From: Krasilnikovozyma curviuscula
Taxonomy: Eukaryota; Basidiomycota; Tremellomycetes; Cystofilobasidiales; Mrakiaceae
Direction: 5' to 3'
Length of the DNA stretch: 64,000 bases
NCBI GenBank assembly: GCA_014825775.1
Contig: MVAQ01000076.1
Location: forward strand, 1 to 64,000
Below the pieces are notes generated by a model. That model worked only from the letters and a program-made list of their open reading frames with translations, did no database searches and was not told the origin of the DNA. Both the position numbers and the translations under genes were made by a program. Position 1 is the stretch's first letter. Each line of letters starts with the position of its first letter. Shown here in pieces: positions 47,372 through 59,900 of the stretch.

Positions 47372-49072
47372 TCAGATGTAAACGAGCAGTTGGTATCCGG
47401 TAACATGGTGTTCTTTCCCACCATAAGGAATCGCAATCGTGCTTTCCAACGGACTCAGGTGAATTTTACCTGGATGATGACCACTTTTAATTGTCCACAC
47501 ACAACTATCAGCGAGCGAGCAAAAGTGGAAATCTACAATGATGCGCGACTAACCCTTTCATGATACTTCGTCCGATTGCGAGGAAACGTCCATCTGCTTC
47601 ACGACCTCCCTCGACGGGCTGTCGCCAGCCTTTCACCCCATCGGGTGCAAGTGGATTGATCTTACTGCTGGGCGATATAGTGAGCCACTTCCAAACGCAA
47701 TAGTCAAGTCAGTTTTTAGTAGAAACCACACAGAGAGATAATGTCAACTTTACCTCAACGTCCAAAGGGCTCCCACAGAGCACCTCGAACGTGTTGTCCG
47801 GGAAGTACGTTTCACGGCCGGCGTAGCTGAAGGAATGGCGCTTCAGACCTAAGTGCTGGCCTGCTTTCCCGACTTGGAGTCCACCAGCCCAGTATCCACG
47901 ACCTACAGCTCGATAATAATTTAGTTTTATCGAGGGCTGTGAAGGATTTGAAAAGGGAACTTACAGGCGTGCATCCATTGACCGTCGCCATCTCTTTCTT
48001 CGCCGAGCGGCAGTGCGTCCGCTGGGATCGGTTCGCCTTCTTTAACCAGTACCCACCTAGAAGAAGCAAACTTGAGCACCGAAGAGATAAGGTAAGAAAA
48101 AAAAAAGAGGCCATCTTCTCACCTAGCAGTAGGATAGATTGCAGAAGGCAACGAGTAGTACTCCGTCCTCGCCTCGGCGCTCAACAGCCACCTCTCTCTC
48201 GACCTGAAATTACTCTCCATCATATCACTCAGCCCCAGAACGTTGATCAACGCCTCGCTTTTCGTTTTCTCGAGCTCAGCGTCTTCAGGGGAGAACGACC
48301 ACACGCCGCGGCCACCATTCTTATACACAACCTGCCCAAGCAGCTCAGATATGAGGTAGTTGAAGTCTTTTTCTAGTCGAGACTCGACTAGGAGATGATC
48401 TCGGGCTATGGGGAGCGGTACTCGTCCGACAGCCGTCGTGCAGTGAATATAAGCATCTGAATCTTTAAGTTCAAGCTCGTATTCGACCGGCGTGTTTTCC
48501 TCGCTGTAGATTGATTTGGGCGGTGGTGTAGGCGGATGCTCTGAGCCTTCTTCCTCTGTTGAGTGTAGAGTGTTGATTGTGATGCTGGGAGACGAGAAGG
48601 TCGACGATAAGCCTGCTGCAGTGGCGCCGAGGGGTGGAGAGGTCGGTGGGAGGGTCGTGCTATTGATATCTTCACTGAGCCTCTTCCCGATCGAGTTCCA
48701 GCCTTCCTCCTCTCCCATTGATGAAAAGGAGTCAAATCTCGAGATGGATGGGGCGGAAACCTCTTCAAATTCGTCGTTCGTGTCGAAGATCGATTGAGGC
48801 AAGCTGGGTGAAGTGACAGTCGAGGAAGATCGAGGGCCGAGGAAAGGTATCCCATCTGAATTGACCTGCAGACTTGTCCAGGGTGAGTTTGGAGGTTGCT
48901 GTAGCAAAAGGATGATGGATCAGCTTGACTTTCTGCGAAAGGATAAACCGACTTAGAACTCAACTCGTTGTTCGCCTGCACTGACGACTCTCGATGCCAC
49001 CCAGAGCTGATTTTGGTGGTCGACTATCGACCCTGGCGGGTACGACTTGGATGAAGAATAGAGCTGAACCAT
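47372..49072 (-). CDS. DM9-repeat (DUF3421-like) protein
   Basis: Contains two C-terminal DM9-type repeats, a fold found in insect and oyster lectin-like proteins and also scattered in fungi. First exon MVQLYSSSKSYPPGSIVDHQ starts at 49072. The middle ~230 residues are disordered (Ser/Pro/Glu) with a helical patch (RLEKDFNYLISELLGQVVYK). Repeat one runs from ARWVLVKEGEPIPADALPLG through WMHACRGYWAGGLQVGKAGQ to YAGRETYFPDNTFEVLCG. Repeat two includes WRQPVEGGREADGRFLAIGR, then ISTIAIPY-like sequence and YGGKEHHVTGYQLLVYI at the end. No signal peptide, so intracellular. In animals DM9 domains bind mannose; whether this one does is inference. Binding residues cannot be judged by eye. Confidence 0.78.
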
Positions 49073-49964
49073 GCTTTCGATCCAGTCGTCGCCAGAGGTT
49101 AGACACAGCTTTCTGAATTGAGATCATATACGCTCGATGAATAATATTACAGGAATTCAATCAGTGTTCTCTATAATGACAAGGATTGCACTGGTGAACT
49201 CTCAAGCTCTTTCAGGGTGCAGGGGATGCGCTCGAGGGATTCGACGACTTTCAAAGATGGAACATAAGGTTCAGGTAGTAAATGTGAATATTGCATCGAA
49301 AGTCTGCAGATACCGGTAAGGAACTGTTTAGCACAGAGAAAGCACACCAAAGTCAGTAACAGCCTATACCAACAAACGGACAAAGGACGAAATGCAAGGA
49401 GGAAAAATTTTAGAGAACGAAAAGTCCCTCAGGTGAAGAAATAAAGGTCTACATCTACTCTCATAGAGAGTATTCTGACATATGCTTGTCAAAGATTTCA
49501 ATTCATCAACGGGAAAGCAGCATAGCAAGAGGCACGCTGGCAACAAATGGGAAAGAGGGAAGAACGAGGAGAATGTAAACACTCACATAGTAGATTAGAA
49601 GCGGGGCATTAGTAAAAGAAAACTAGAGATGGAGGGAGGTGAGAAAGATCATATGAAGTTCAGTGGGACCAAAGAGAGATGCAGGTCGAGGTTAGAGAAG
49701 CAAGAGAAAAAAACTTCGCGTTTTGATCTTGCGCTGGATTTTTGCATGATTTTCAGTGAATTTTCTCAATCATGTCTAGCCTGCACAGATAACGATACAA
49801 AACATTCAGAAAATGACCTTCATTACAGCAAGAATTCGGCAGACTCATGAGATGTAATGAACACTCTTCTTCATTCTCCGTTTTCCATCGCGTCGCACCT
49901 TGCAAGTTGAATATGCCCTCCATGATACAACAGCGTTGATACAAAGGTATGGATGTACACTTCT
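49073..49964. other. Intergenic upstream of DM9 gene
   Basis: About 890 bp, AT-rich relative to neighbours. It should hold the DM9 gene promoter and the 3' end of the Gln-rich gene. Nothing else is supported. Confidence 0.45.
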
Positions 49965-51640
49965 CTAGCTGCCACCAGTCAGGTTACTGAACTCTTCACT
50001 TCCCTCGCCTGTCCCAAACTGCGCAAAGAACTGATCCCACCCTCCCTCGGGAACCTGAATGTCAGCCATTCCAGGGATTTCCCCCAACAGATCAGCTCCA
50101 ACTTCTCCTCCCTCTCCACTGCTATGCTGAACAACTCCCGCTGCTGCTGTGCTCGTATCGTCGTTGGCGGCGGCGAAGATGTCTGCGAACAGCGACAGAT
50201 CGAGCTCTCCTCCACCAGTGAGATCGAGGTTGTTGGTGGGCTGATCCCCACCTCCTGCTGTGTCTCCACCGGTGGTGTCTGTGGCTCCACTACCACCACC
50301 GAGCTGGGCTAGGATCGACATTGGATCCAGCATCTCGTCGGGACCAGATTGTTGTTGCTGTTGCTGGAGTTGAGACTGTGACGGAGCATTATTGATGCTT
50401 GTGTTATTCTTCGGGTCGTGGTCATTGTTGCTACCTTCTGTGAATTGATCAAGCAGTAGCTGAGTCTGATCGAAGAGGTTCTGCGTTGAATCGCCAGCGT
50501 TCTTGTCCCCTCCAGCGTTGAACGACTCTAGCAGTGCTGAAAGATCCAACTGGAGAGACGAGTCCGCCATAGACATGTCCGTTGTCTGCGGTTGCGACTG
50601 TTGGTTCGAACCAGCCGTCTGGTTGATCTGATTCTGGAGCAGTTCCAGGAACGCATTAGTATCCTCCAAGCTCATACTGTCGTCCGCTTGGATATTCCCT
50701 GTTTGATTCGGATTTAGCTGCTGAGAAGATTGCAGATGCTGTTGACTCTGTTGTTGTTGTGGCAGGTTGCCAACTCCAATACCAAGGGGTGACCCTTCGA
50801 TGGGCACTGCTCCTCCACCATCGTCGCCAATTAGCTTCCCACTCGCATCCCTCATCTGCGTACCAGCTTTGGGTTTGGGTTTTGGACGCATTTTTGCTTG
50901 AGCATTGGAGCCCGGTAGCGGTGCTGATAGTGGGACGGGCGTGAGTACTCGAGGCGAGTCGGTCGGGTTATTGAGTTGCTGCTGCTGCTGTTGGAGGAGG
51001 GGAACTTTCGGTGAAGGCAGTATCGTGGCCGGAACGGATTGTGGGGTTTTTGTGGCTGTTGAAGCTGGGGTATGGACTTCCTCTTTTACCTGAGCTTGTG
51101 GTTGTTGAGCATGTGGTACTGGCGGAGGCAGCATTTCTGCATCTTCAACTTTGTTGATTTGACCTCCGGATGAATTTGTTTCTTTTAGTACACCACTAGA
51201 GACTTTGGAGGCATAGTTCTCGATCAGAGCTTTGGTGAGGAGGTATTGTTGACAGTGAAATTGATGTTCAAGCTGAAGTTCCTTTGGGATATGTGCTCTA
51301 CGATGAGATGAAGAACAGTCTAGACTCAGTATATTCCGCAACAATGATATCACCATGGGATACACACGAAGGACCCATCGCTTTACGAAACCTGAGAATG
51401 AGAGCAGATTGTATCATAGCTCCCTAGCAACAATGTACTGCCGAAGTGAGTACCTGTCCTTGTAACATATGCAGTATTAGAGTATCTTCTCACCTTTACA
51501 GACTTCTCCAATTCGTCTACTTTCCCTCGAAGCCATGCTGTTCCATCGGACGGTACTGGTTGTGTACGAGGACGCACTGCCGCCAGAGCTTCGTCCTTCG
51601 TTTTGTTTGATATAGAGGAGCGACGACGCTTGGGGGCCAT
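49965..51640 (-). CDS. Gln/Asn-rich protein, unknown
   Basis: Not recognised. It starts MAPKRRRSSISNKTKDEALA, with a basic stretch that may be a nuclear signal. A helical, coiled-coil-like segment follows (GTAWLRGKVDELEKSVK), and after two introns a folded-looking piece (GFVKRWVLRVYPMVISLL, then KELQLEHQFHCQQYLLTKAL). The remaining ~400 residues are low complexity, with runs of Gln, Asn, Gly, Asp and Pro, and acidic/hydrophobic patches (LEDTNAFLELLQNQ, LQLDLSALLESFN, LDLSLFADIFAA) that look like transcription activation motifs. A nuclear coactivator role is my inference. The start is close (about 50-320 bp) to the divergent METTL3-like gene. Two small exons between 51383 and 51480 are uncertain. 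Confidence 0.65.
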
Positions 51641-51963
51641 TCTGGGCCGAGATCTTCTGCAGAGGTAAAAAGATACTACCTCTCGGCTGTATGGGGGAAG
51701 AGAATATGATCGTTCATTCGGTGGACGAAAAGAGCCGGTCGGAAGGGGAGTGCATCAGAGGGGAAAGAGAAGGACAAATCAGACGTTTGTGTGCTCTAGA
51801 TTATATCCATCAAGAAAGTTATTGCTTACTGAGAGTATTCCAATATAGGATTATGGCAATATTAAGATTTCAGAGGAGAAGCTGGTTGAACTTCAAGTCT
51901 GTCAGAGACGTACGCAGCGGTGACCTTCTAACAGTGAGAATTCCGCAAAATATCTTCTTGGGG
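51641..51963. other. Divergent promoter or N-terminal extension
   Basis: Region between the start of the Gln-rich gene and the chosen start of the METTL3-like gene. The METTL3 frame stays open back to ATG 51691, so part of this could be coding (up to 91 extra residues). The extension shows no recognisable motif. Otherwise it is a compact bidirectional promoter. Confidence 0.5.
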
Positions 51964-53800
51964 ATGGAAGATTCAGGTAGTGGATCGAGTAGCTCCCCTT
52001 CTTTGAAAAGGAAGAGGGGCTTTGGAGATGCTGAAGAAGGTGAGCTTAGGCAGAGATAGGATCCTACTCGCTGAAGCTGACATGTAAGAACCCAATCATC
52101 CCAGACGAAGACGACATAATGAAGCAGATCAATGCTCTCTGCAGTCAAGGAACGGCTGTCAGTCTGGTATCTTCACACACGAGAGAGCTATCACCCTAAC
52201 TTTCACCCGTTTTTCGCACATTGTGACGTTGCACAGAAATCCCGACTTGAAGCGCAGAAGATCCCAACGACACCCTTCTACCCCATTTGCACCTCTGTAG
52301 AGCTTTCAGACTGTATCAAGAAGGGCAATCCTCAGCCGTGTCCTAAAGTACACTTCCAACCCATCATCCGACCTTACACAGACGCGTCGCTGGGCCATTG
52401 CTCGTACCTCAACACATGCTTCGGCGAGCCTTCATACAAAGACAGCCCGACCCTGGCTGTCACTGGTGGTGGTGGTCCTACGAGTGGTGCGCGGGCGGCG
52501 AAGGAGTGTCGGTTCACGCACTTTGAGATTGCGAAGCCGCTAGTCGAACCTACGGTGGAGCAGAAGAGGAAGGAGGGTAGCAACGATCAAAGGTATCCTC
52601 CTCAGTGGGTCACTTGTGATGTCAGACCAGGAAAGTTTGATTTGGAGATTCTTGGAAAGGTGAGCCCCGTCATCTTAGCTTTTCTCGACACTCGAATCAC
52701 TGACAATCTTCATCCTAGTTCAACGTGATAATGGCTGATCCACCATGGGGTAAGTCAAGCGCTTCTTTACCGACCAGTGTTCTCTTTTCGGCAGGAAATC
52801 TTGCTCGAGAGCGCAATTACTGTTCTCACCGCGCTGTCAAAGTCGACAGGCTGATAATTGTCACTTGCCCTCTATCCTCAGATATCCACATGTCTCTACC
52901 CTACGGTACAATGACAGATGATGAAATGCGAGCAATGCCGATTCCGCAACTCCAGTCCGAGGGTCTCCTCTTCCTCTGGGTCACCGCTCGAGCGATGGAA
53001 CTTGGTAGAGACTTGTTGTCGTTCTGGGGTTACAAGAGGATTGATGAAATTATCTGGGTTAAAACAAATCAGTTACAAAGGCTGATTAGGAGCGGTAGGA
53101 CCGGTCACTGGTTGAATCACACCTGCGAAGTAAGCTATTTCAGTCAATGTTGTTCAGGAACAAACCTTCTAATCGACTATCTTGTCACAATCAGCATCTT
53201 CTGATTGGTCTCAAGTCACCACCTTCACCAAATACTCCTGATCTACCGAATACATCATGGCCATCTTGGTTGAAGAGAGGTTTGGACGTGGATGTTCTCG
53301 TCAGTGAAGTGAGAGAAACTTCAAGGTACGTTTATGATCGCTCGTTTCTACTTTGATCTTCTCTAACTTTCTCATTTTATTGCCTCTATATACCGAATTG
53401 GGATTTGTTCCCTCCCCGCTTTGCAGGAAACCGGATGAGATATACGACATGATCGACCGATGTTGTCCTACCGGAAGGAAAGTAGAGATCTTTGGACGAA
53501 AACACAATACTCGACCAGGCTGGTTGACTATTGGTGAGTTGATTACTTGATTGAGCTTGTTACCTTGGACGGAGTGGAGATGTGTTGGTTGGAGTTGGAC
53601 TGACGCGTTTTTGTCATGGAAGGTAATCAAATTGGCGGGGATCAGATCTACGAACCTGAGCTGGCGCAACGAATGAAAGCGAAGTAAGTTGATCATTCTC
53701 AGGGTTCGACTGTGGTGCTGAGACCACAACCTGTTCTTCTCAACGGTGTAGATATCCAAACCGGCAGAATTTTGCGGATCTCTCGTCGCAAACGCAATGA
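51964..53800 (+). CDS. IME4: mRNA m6A methyltransferase, METTL3/Ime4 type
   Basis: Catalytic MT-A70 subunit that writes N6-methyladenosine in mRNA. Nine exons (51964-52039, 52105-52157, 52237-52659, 52719-52749, 52882-53129, 53195-53325, 53427-53533, 53623-53683, 53752-53800) sum to 1179 nt, giving 392 residues. A CCCH-type zinc region comes first ([28 protein letters not shown], then [11 protein letters not shown] after an insert). The catalytic DPPW follows in [20 protein letters not shown], with [20 protein letters not shown] and [10 protein letters not shown], and [20 protein letters not shown] near the end. All core SAM and RNA-cleft motifs are present. The start is uncertain: in-frame ATGs also lie at 51853 and 51691. 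A partner METTL14 gene is not in this window. Confidence 0.93.
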
Positions 53801-54591
53801 TGCGCTTCATGCAGGACCTATATCAGAACTTTACGACCCAAATAGCTTTACTCTTATCACGATATCATGATGTTCAATGACCTTTGAAGAAGCGACTTTC
53901 CCCATAGAGCGAAGTTGCCCCCAGACGCAAACTGCCATCCCTGATTTGGCGCCACTTACTCGCCTCAGTATGCCTCCGAATGTAGTCGTCGTTCCAGCTT
54001 GGTTGCATCAGCACAGTCATCTGGGTATTCCAGCGTTTCTACCCAACTTCCGCAGAAGATCTCCAAGTTTATCTTTCAAGGACATTCAAGTTTCAGTCCT
54101 GTAATTCGTCCAACCCATTGGGGGTCCAATTCAACCTAGAAACGGTCTCACGACCCATTGACGACCACTCACGAACCGCACATCTTAAAGGAATTCTTCA
54201 CAAAGCTGAATCATTTTGGGGTTCGATTGCGCTTTTAGGTCAGTCTGAAGTATCGTTTCCTCGCTTTGATGCTGTGTTAGGATCTCTCTTGTCCCAGCGG
54301 AAGCTTCGAAATGAGAAGGCCCCCGTCGCGCGCTCAAATAGCAGACGAAGGGCTTTATCTAGCACTCCTGTGCCTATTGGATTGGAGGATGTCATCAATT
54401 TATTTTGCCAGGCGTGCTAAGCTGGTTCCCAAAAGGACAAACTTGGTCGAAGAGGGTTATTTGGTTCCTCACCCGCTGCTTCCCCATTGGAAGACGCAGC
54501 TGCCGTACCTGTATCGCCCGACTAGTGCTGACAGATTTCTCCAACTGTTGTTTATCTCAGTGCTCGAGAGTAGTTATATCCATCCCTCTCC
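53801..54591. other. Intergenic, METTL3-like to Ssh4-like gene
   Basis: About 790 bp between tandem plus-strand genes. Short open frames on the plus strand have no splice or domain support. It should hold the METTL3 3' end and the promoter of the next gene. Confidence 0.45.
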
Positions 54592-56722
54592 ATGGTTTCA
54601 CCAATTATGACGGTCCTATCATCCGTCGTCGACGATCCGCCGAGTTCAGGAGGACCAGGGAACCAGAATCCAACGTATCCAGGGCCTGAAGAGACTGCGT
54701 TGATGATCTTGCTACCTCTGCTTATCGTTTTGAGTACACTGTTGTTCCTCCTATTGGTGTTCCTGATCTTTGTACTGGTGCTTAAACGAAGGAAAGGTAT
54801 TCGGTAAGCCAGCTCTTGGAGTTGCGTTGGAGCTGGTGGGCGTTGCGTTGACCGATTCACGATTTTTTTTAACCTAAAGCCTGGTGGATGAAGCAGGTCC
54901 AACGGATCTATCTTTGGGAGACGGAATTTATGGAGAAGGTGGATTTGCAGGTGTGGAGGCTCGATGGCTGGAGACGGTGGACGACGAAACCGTCAGGGGT
55001 TACAGGAGAGCTCAAGGTATGTTCCAAGTCAAACCCTTCATCTATCATTGTTCACCTAGCTCTTTTCTTACCTCTCGATTTTACTATACATTTCTCAGAT
55101 TGGCAATTGCACTACCCGCCATCATCTGTACCCTCCGACATCACGTTATCGCAATTTCTCTCGATACAAGAGAAGGGAGTCTCCGCATGGTCCTTCGAAC
55201 CTGACTACGAGTCGAACCCTTCACTATATGTCCAAAACCGAACTGAAATTACTTTTCTGGCCGATGGACCTGGTATGCCGGTCGTTGAAGGTGGTGGAAA
55301 TAGCGTCATGGCTAACTTGCCTCTGCCGAAGCTGAACGAAGTGTACTATTGGGAAACGAAGATTTATGAAAAGGGTGAAGGTGTGACGGTTGGAATTGGG
55401 CTTGCGACAAGGCCGTATCCAACGTTCAGACTGCCAGGTAAGCAAAAACATGACAATTAGTCACAAATTGCACTAGCACTGACATTTAACCTCACTTCTC
55501 CCTCTATACTTTTCTCTCTGTAGGCTGGAATCCGACCTCAGTAGCATACACGTCTGATGGCTTCAAAACACATAACCACCCTTCAACCTCAGTCTCCTAC
55601 GGCCCTCCTCTCAACGCCGGTGACGTCTTAGGATGTGGCTATCGGCCTCGAACAGGAACCGTCTTCTTCACAAAAAACGGCCGTAAATGTGAAGATGCTT
55701 TCACTGGCCTGTCGAGGTTCAACTTGTTCCCGATCGTTGGCTCGACAGGAGATGCTGTCCTGCACGTCAACTTGGGCCAGGCTGGGTTCGTCTTTATCGA
55801 AGCGAACGTGAAGAAGTGGGGTCTTGCACCCAGCATAGGAACGCTTGCTCCACCACCAGCTTACGGCAGTGAGAGGGGCAGTATCCTGTTGGAAGCAGGA
55901 TTTGGAAATGCTGGTACTGCTAGCGCCACGACCCCATCAAACCCATCACCTCTTGCTGGTGGTTCATACACCCCTTCTCCTCGACGAACACACCGAAATC
56001 GACGTCCCAAAGTGCCGTCAGCTTCAACTACTCCAATTGTTCCTTCACCACTTCGACCTGATGTAGGAACTAGTGCAGGTCCCTCCCTGCGTCCACCATC
56101 AACCTTGACCCCGGAGTCCAGCTCCGACAACACCGAAAACACTGACCGATATCTCTCACCTACTCATCGACCGTCGCCTTATGCCTCCGTTCGAGGGCTG
56201 CCTGTCCGCGTCAACAGTGCAGACTCCATCACTGACGATGATGGTAGTTCCGCTGGCGAAGATACTGAAGAAGACAGTCACAGTGGAGAAGAACGAAGTG
56301 AGAGCGAATCTTCTTCACCAAGATCTCTTCAGAACCCACCAACGCCTAACATGTTGGACATTTCACTTCACTCCCTTCCTCGTAATAATCAAGCAGGCGA
56401 ATCTTCCTACTTCGGTGGCCGAGCAGCAGCCGACGGATCGCCTCAAGGCTCACGAAGTCGAACACCAAGACGGTCAAGGACTCATACCCCACGACCAGAT
56501 GGATCAGCTGTTCCAGCTCGAGTCGATCAGTCACCCCCCACGTATTCGCCTCTCGATCCTGTTCGATACGCTAATGGCGTCGGTCTGCCTGATCTACCAG
56601 CGTCGATGATCTCTGCCGCCTTTGGCGACTTTGATGCCTCGGCGGATACGACTTCGACGGTGGCCCCTGCCGACAGGCAGACTGGTCGACGAGGTGGTGG
56701 ACGATGGGGGTTCGGAGGTTGA
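54592..56722 (+). CDS. Ssh4/Ear1-like SPRY membrane adaptor
   Basis: Single-span protein with a SPRY domain, like yeast Ssh4 and Ear1, which recruit the ubiquitin ligase Rsp5 to endosomal and vacuolar membrane cargo. An N-terminal lumenal stretch of about 30 residues precedes one span (ALMILLPLLIVLSTLLFLLL). The SPRY domain includes HYPPSSVPSDITLSQFLSIQ, GVSAWSFEPDYESNPSLYVQ, YYWETKIYEKGEGVTVGIGL, GDVLGCGYRPRTGTVFFTKN and LFPIVGSTGD. The tail carries two PPxY motifs for WW domains: APPPAYGS near residue 360 and SPPTYSPL near the end. The rest of the tail is Ser/Pro/Arg-rich and disordered. Exons start at 54592, 54880, about 55100 and 55524. It converges on the multi-span gene to the right. 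Confidence 0.9.
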
Positions 56723-56962
56723 ACGACGTTAACGTATATCTTCGCCATGCCCTTTTTCATCTCTACGTTTACATTAATTTCTTTCAGTTCTTACAATGTG
56801 CTCTAGTTTGGTTTGTAAATAACTTTCTTCGCGCCCGTTGTAGCCTTTCCTTGCAATTATACTATGAAACAAACATCACTTGTCAGCTAGCAAGTCTCCA
56901 TGTAGCATTATACGGTTTTAACATTCATAATGAGAGCCGCAAAATTTGTGATCAAATCTTTA

Positions 56963-59900
56963 TCACTCGTCCTCGACAGCTCTTATCGATGATGTCTTCG
57001 TCTTAGAGAAAGTGCTAGAGCGACGAGGAATATCGCTAGAGGTCACTGATCGTGATTTGCGAGACCTATCGTTTACAGGGACTGGTGACCAAACATTCCT
57101 GAAGAACGAGAGACTGGTGAAGACGAAGATAAGAGTTACTGTCATGACCGAGACGGTGATGACGGCACTCTTAAATGAAAACGCTGAGTGTAAGAAGCAT
57201 ACATTTCTTCACTAAAATCGTCAAGACTTACAATCATGCCTTTTGTGTCTGTTTCGGGGACCAGGGTAAACTCTTCCCACCCCCAAGCGCAGATCTAGCA
57301 GTAGTGTAGTTGTCAGGACTAGCACCTTCTATGTCAACGACAAAACTCACAGCAAAAGCGAAACTGATCAACGCCCAGAGCAAGAAAACGGCGGGAAGAC
57401 TTGATGCACATGAGAAAATTAGAAGATCTTCAGAAGTGATGGCAAGTAGAGAATTAGAACTTACGATAACATAATCGCAAGTCTAGTGAACGTATGCGAG
57501 TGCCTGTCAAGATAAGCATGCCCAACATTAACGTCTGAAAGAACAGCTCGTTGATGGGTCCAGATTAGGAAGATACTCTGAACTAGACTAGAGATAGAGA
57601 GAATTGAGGTGATGAAAGAACCAGATCTAGTAACGGGAAAAGTTTCCACCTCGTTGGCTGACGGAGAGCAGATGTTTAGACAACTTTGGCTCAAGGAAAC
57701 AGTTTTACAAAGGAAGACAGAATTAACATACCGGCAAGCGAAGTCATGGCTGAACTCAAGAGCAAAGATGCTTTGTGGTTCGCCCAAGCGCAAAAAGGAA
57801 CTGGAATCAGCACCATTTCAGCCTCCAACAGCAATTCAAGGTCGAGGGTAAACGCACATACGAGGTTCAAGCTGCTATATTCAGTAACTCTACATCACTA
57901 GGTCAGGAAGTGTAAGATCACATCTGGGATGCGCGAAGAAGGCTGCTTACATGGTTGAGATGAATTCCTGTAAACAGACAAGACTATGTGAACATCTTGA
58001 GATCAAGCACTCTATTGATGAATTTACACACCTGCCATACTGAAGTTCTGAAACCATCTGAGTCTCCATAAACTTCTTCCACTCGATTCAAGTACACCAA
58101 AGGTATCCCAAGGAAGGGAATGGTGATCAGGAATCCCATTGGATGGTGTAAGATGCTCGCAGCAAATAGATTCTTCCTGTGCGAGGCAGCGAACAGCTCC
58201 ATCCTGTGACGGGCGACACGAGAGATGACCGAGCAGATGAACTGTCTATGTTCTGTTGAGTCCTCGGAATCGCTTTCTTCCGTTTCACCAACACGACTCG
58301 TTGCTTCAGAGGGAGCAGGGGCGTGAAGACTGTCGTCCTCCTTTTCATCTACGCTCAAGGCACTACCACCAATAGCTTCATCCGAAGGGTAGTTGAACGA
58401 AGTCCTGAACTCAGAGGAAGCATTTGGGAGATGCTGTGTTGGTTTCTGGATAGAGATTTTGGGCTTCATTTGGCTTCCGAGGGAGAGTTTCCGTAATGTT
58501 GAAACTGGCTGTTGGGATTTCAGGGCAGGATTTCTCGAAACAAAACCCACACCTTCGAAGTATGTACCTTGGAATTTGTCGATCTCGAGCTTAGGAAGGC
58601 GGTCAGGGGATACTTGATCTACTTTGAGTGACAAATCTAGATACTCAAGCATCTCATCACATCTGTTTTAGAAGGCTGCTGTTAGCCTTCAAAGTCCCTG
58701 GTTCCTCTAATAGCCATCACTCACTGTTTGAAAGTAAAAAGATTACCGTGATGTATGAAGAGAGCTTCTGCTCTGTGAGCTCGGAGCCAGGCTCTAGTTT
58801 CTTTTCTATCCTCTAACCATCGCAAGCCCCATGGTGCACTGTCGATAATATTCTTTCCAACAACGCCGTGGCCCTATTCACCAAGTAAACGTGAGACAGT
58901 TTACATGTGATCACAGAAAGTGCTATAAAACTTACACCACGCCGAAAATGAGGCAGTAGTGACATTGAATCGTAATACAAGCTCGTGAGTTGCCAAAGTC
59001 GAGAAGCGTTGTGAGATCCACTCATTTCACCTCGCCGGACCTGGTGTAACAGAGCAATTGGCGGTTGATAAATTAGAGCATTAGAGATAGATCAGGGGGG
59101 AATAATAAAGATCTAACCTTGAGCAGAACGGCACCAATTGTTGCATCTGTACTTGAGTAGACATTCGATAACAAAGACTCCAGCTCTGCCAAATCTTCTG
59201 AAGCGATCGCGTACTTGTGGGAGAGAAACACTCTGGGTTTGGAATGACCAGGTCGGAAGAGCAGATCCATGTTAAGCAGGGAGTGGTTACGAAACTTTCT
59301 CTCTTCGTCTAGGACCAGCTCAATCTCCTTGGAGTATTGTCCGAAAACGTCGACATGAGTGAGAAGATTGGACCCAGAGTGACTGTAAACAACCCCACTT
59401 TTAGTTAGTCTTTAAATATTACTCCTTCCTTAAGAACTTACTAGTGGAAAGGCCTGGCCAGTTTGTCAACATCGCTTAGCGTTTCCCAGTCAACATAGAG
59501 ATTTTCTTCTGATATTTTCTTCTCCGCACTGACTTCACTTCCAGAACCGCGTCTGTTTGCATCATTTTGTTGAAAAGATTGTGTAAAACCTTGAACTCTG
59601 AGATTTCGCTGCTCTACCGTTTCCATCTCATTGACGGACTGCCAGAGGTCATTTGCCCAATCTTCTTTACTGTGATTACTTTGCTTTGTTGGCTGTTGTC
59701 TCGTAGCTACAAGCGATGACTTCAATTTGAGAGGTGAAGAGCTATGGTTGAAGAAGAGAGCATGTTTCAGTAGTTGTCTTCGAAGCGAAAGTAAGTACCG
59801 GCCTCGGGCCTACTGCAGGTCGGGTAATGGAACTCGAAGGAAGCCGCTTTTGCCTGCTGATGGGATCGCACCCGGTTCGATTCCAATCCTGCGCCCACCA

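Noticed and set aside
48406..48981. Long minus-strand frame overlapping the DM9 gene exon
   Set aside because: It is another frame of the same exon. The other frame carries the conserved DM9 lead-in and joins by splicing to both sides.
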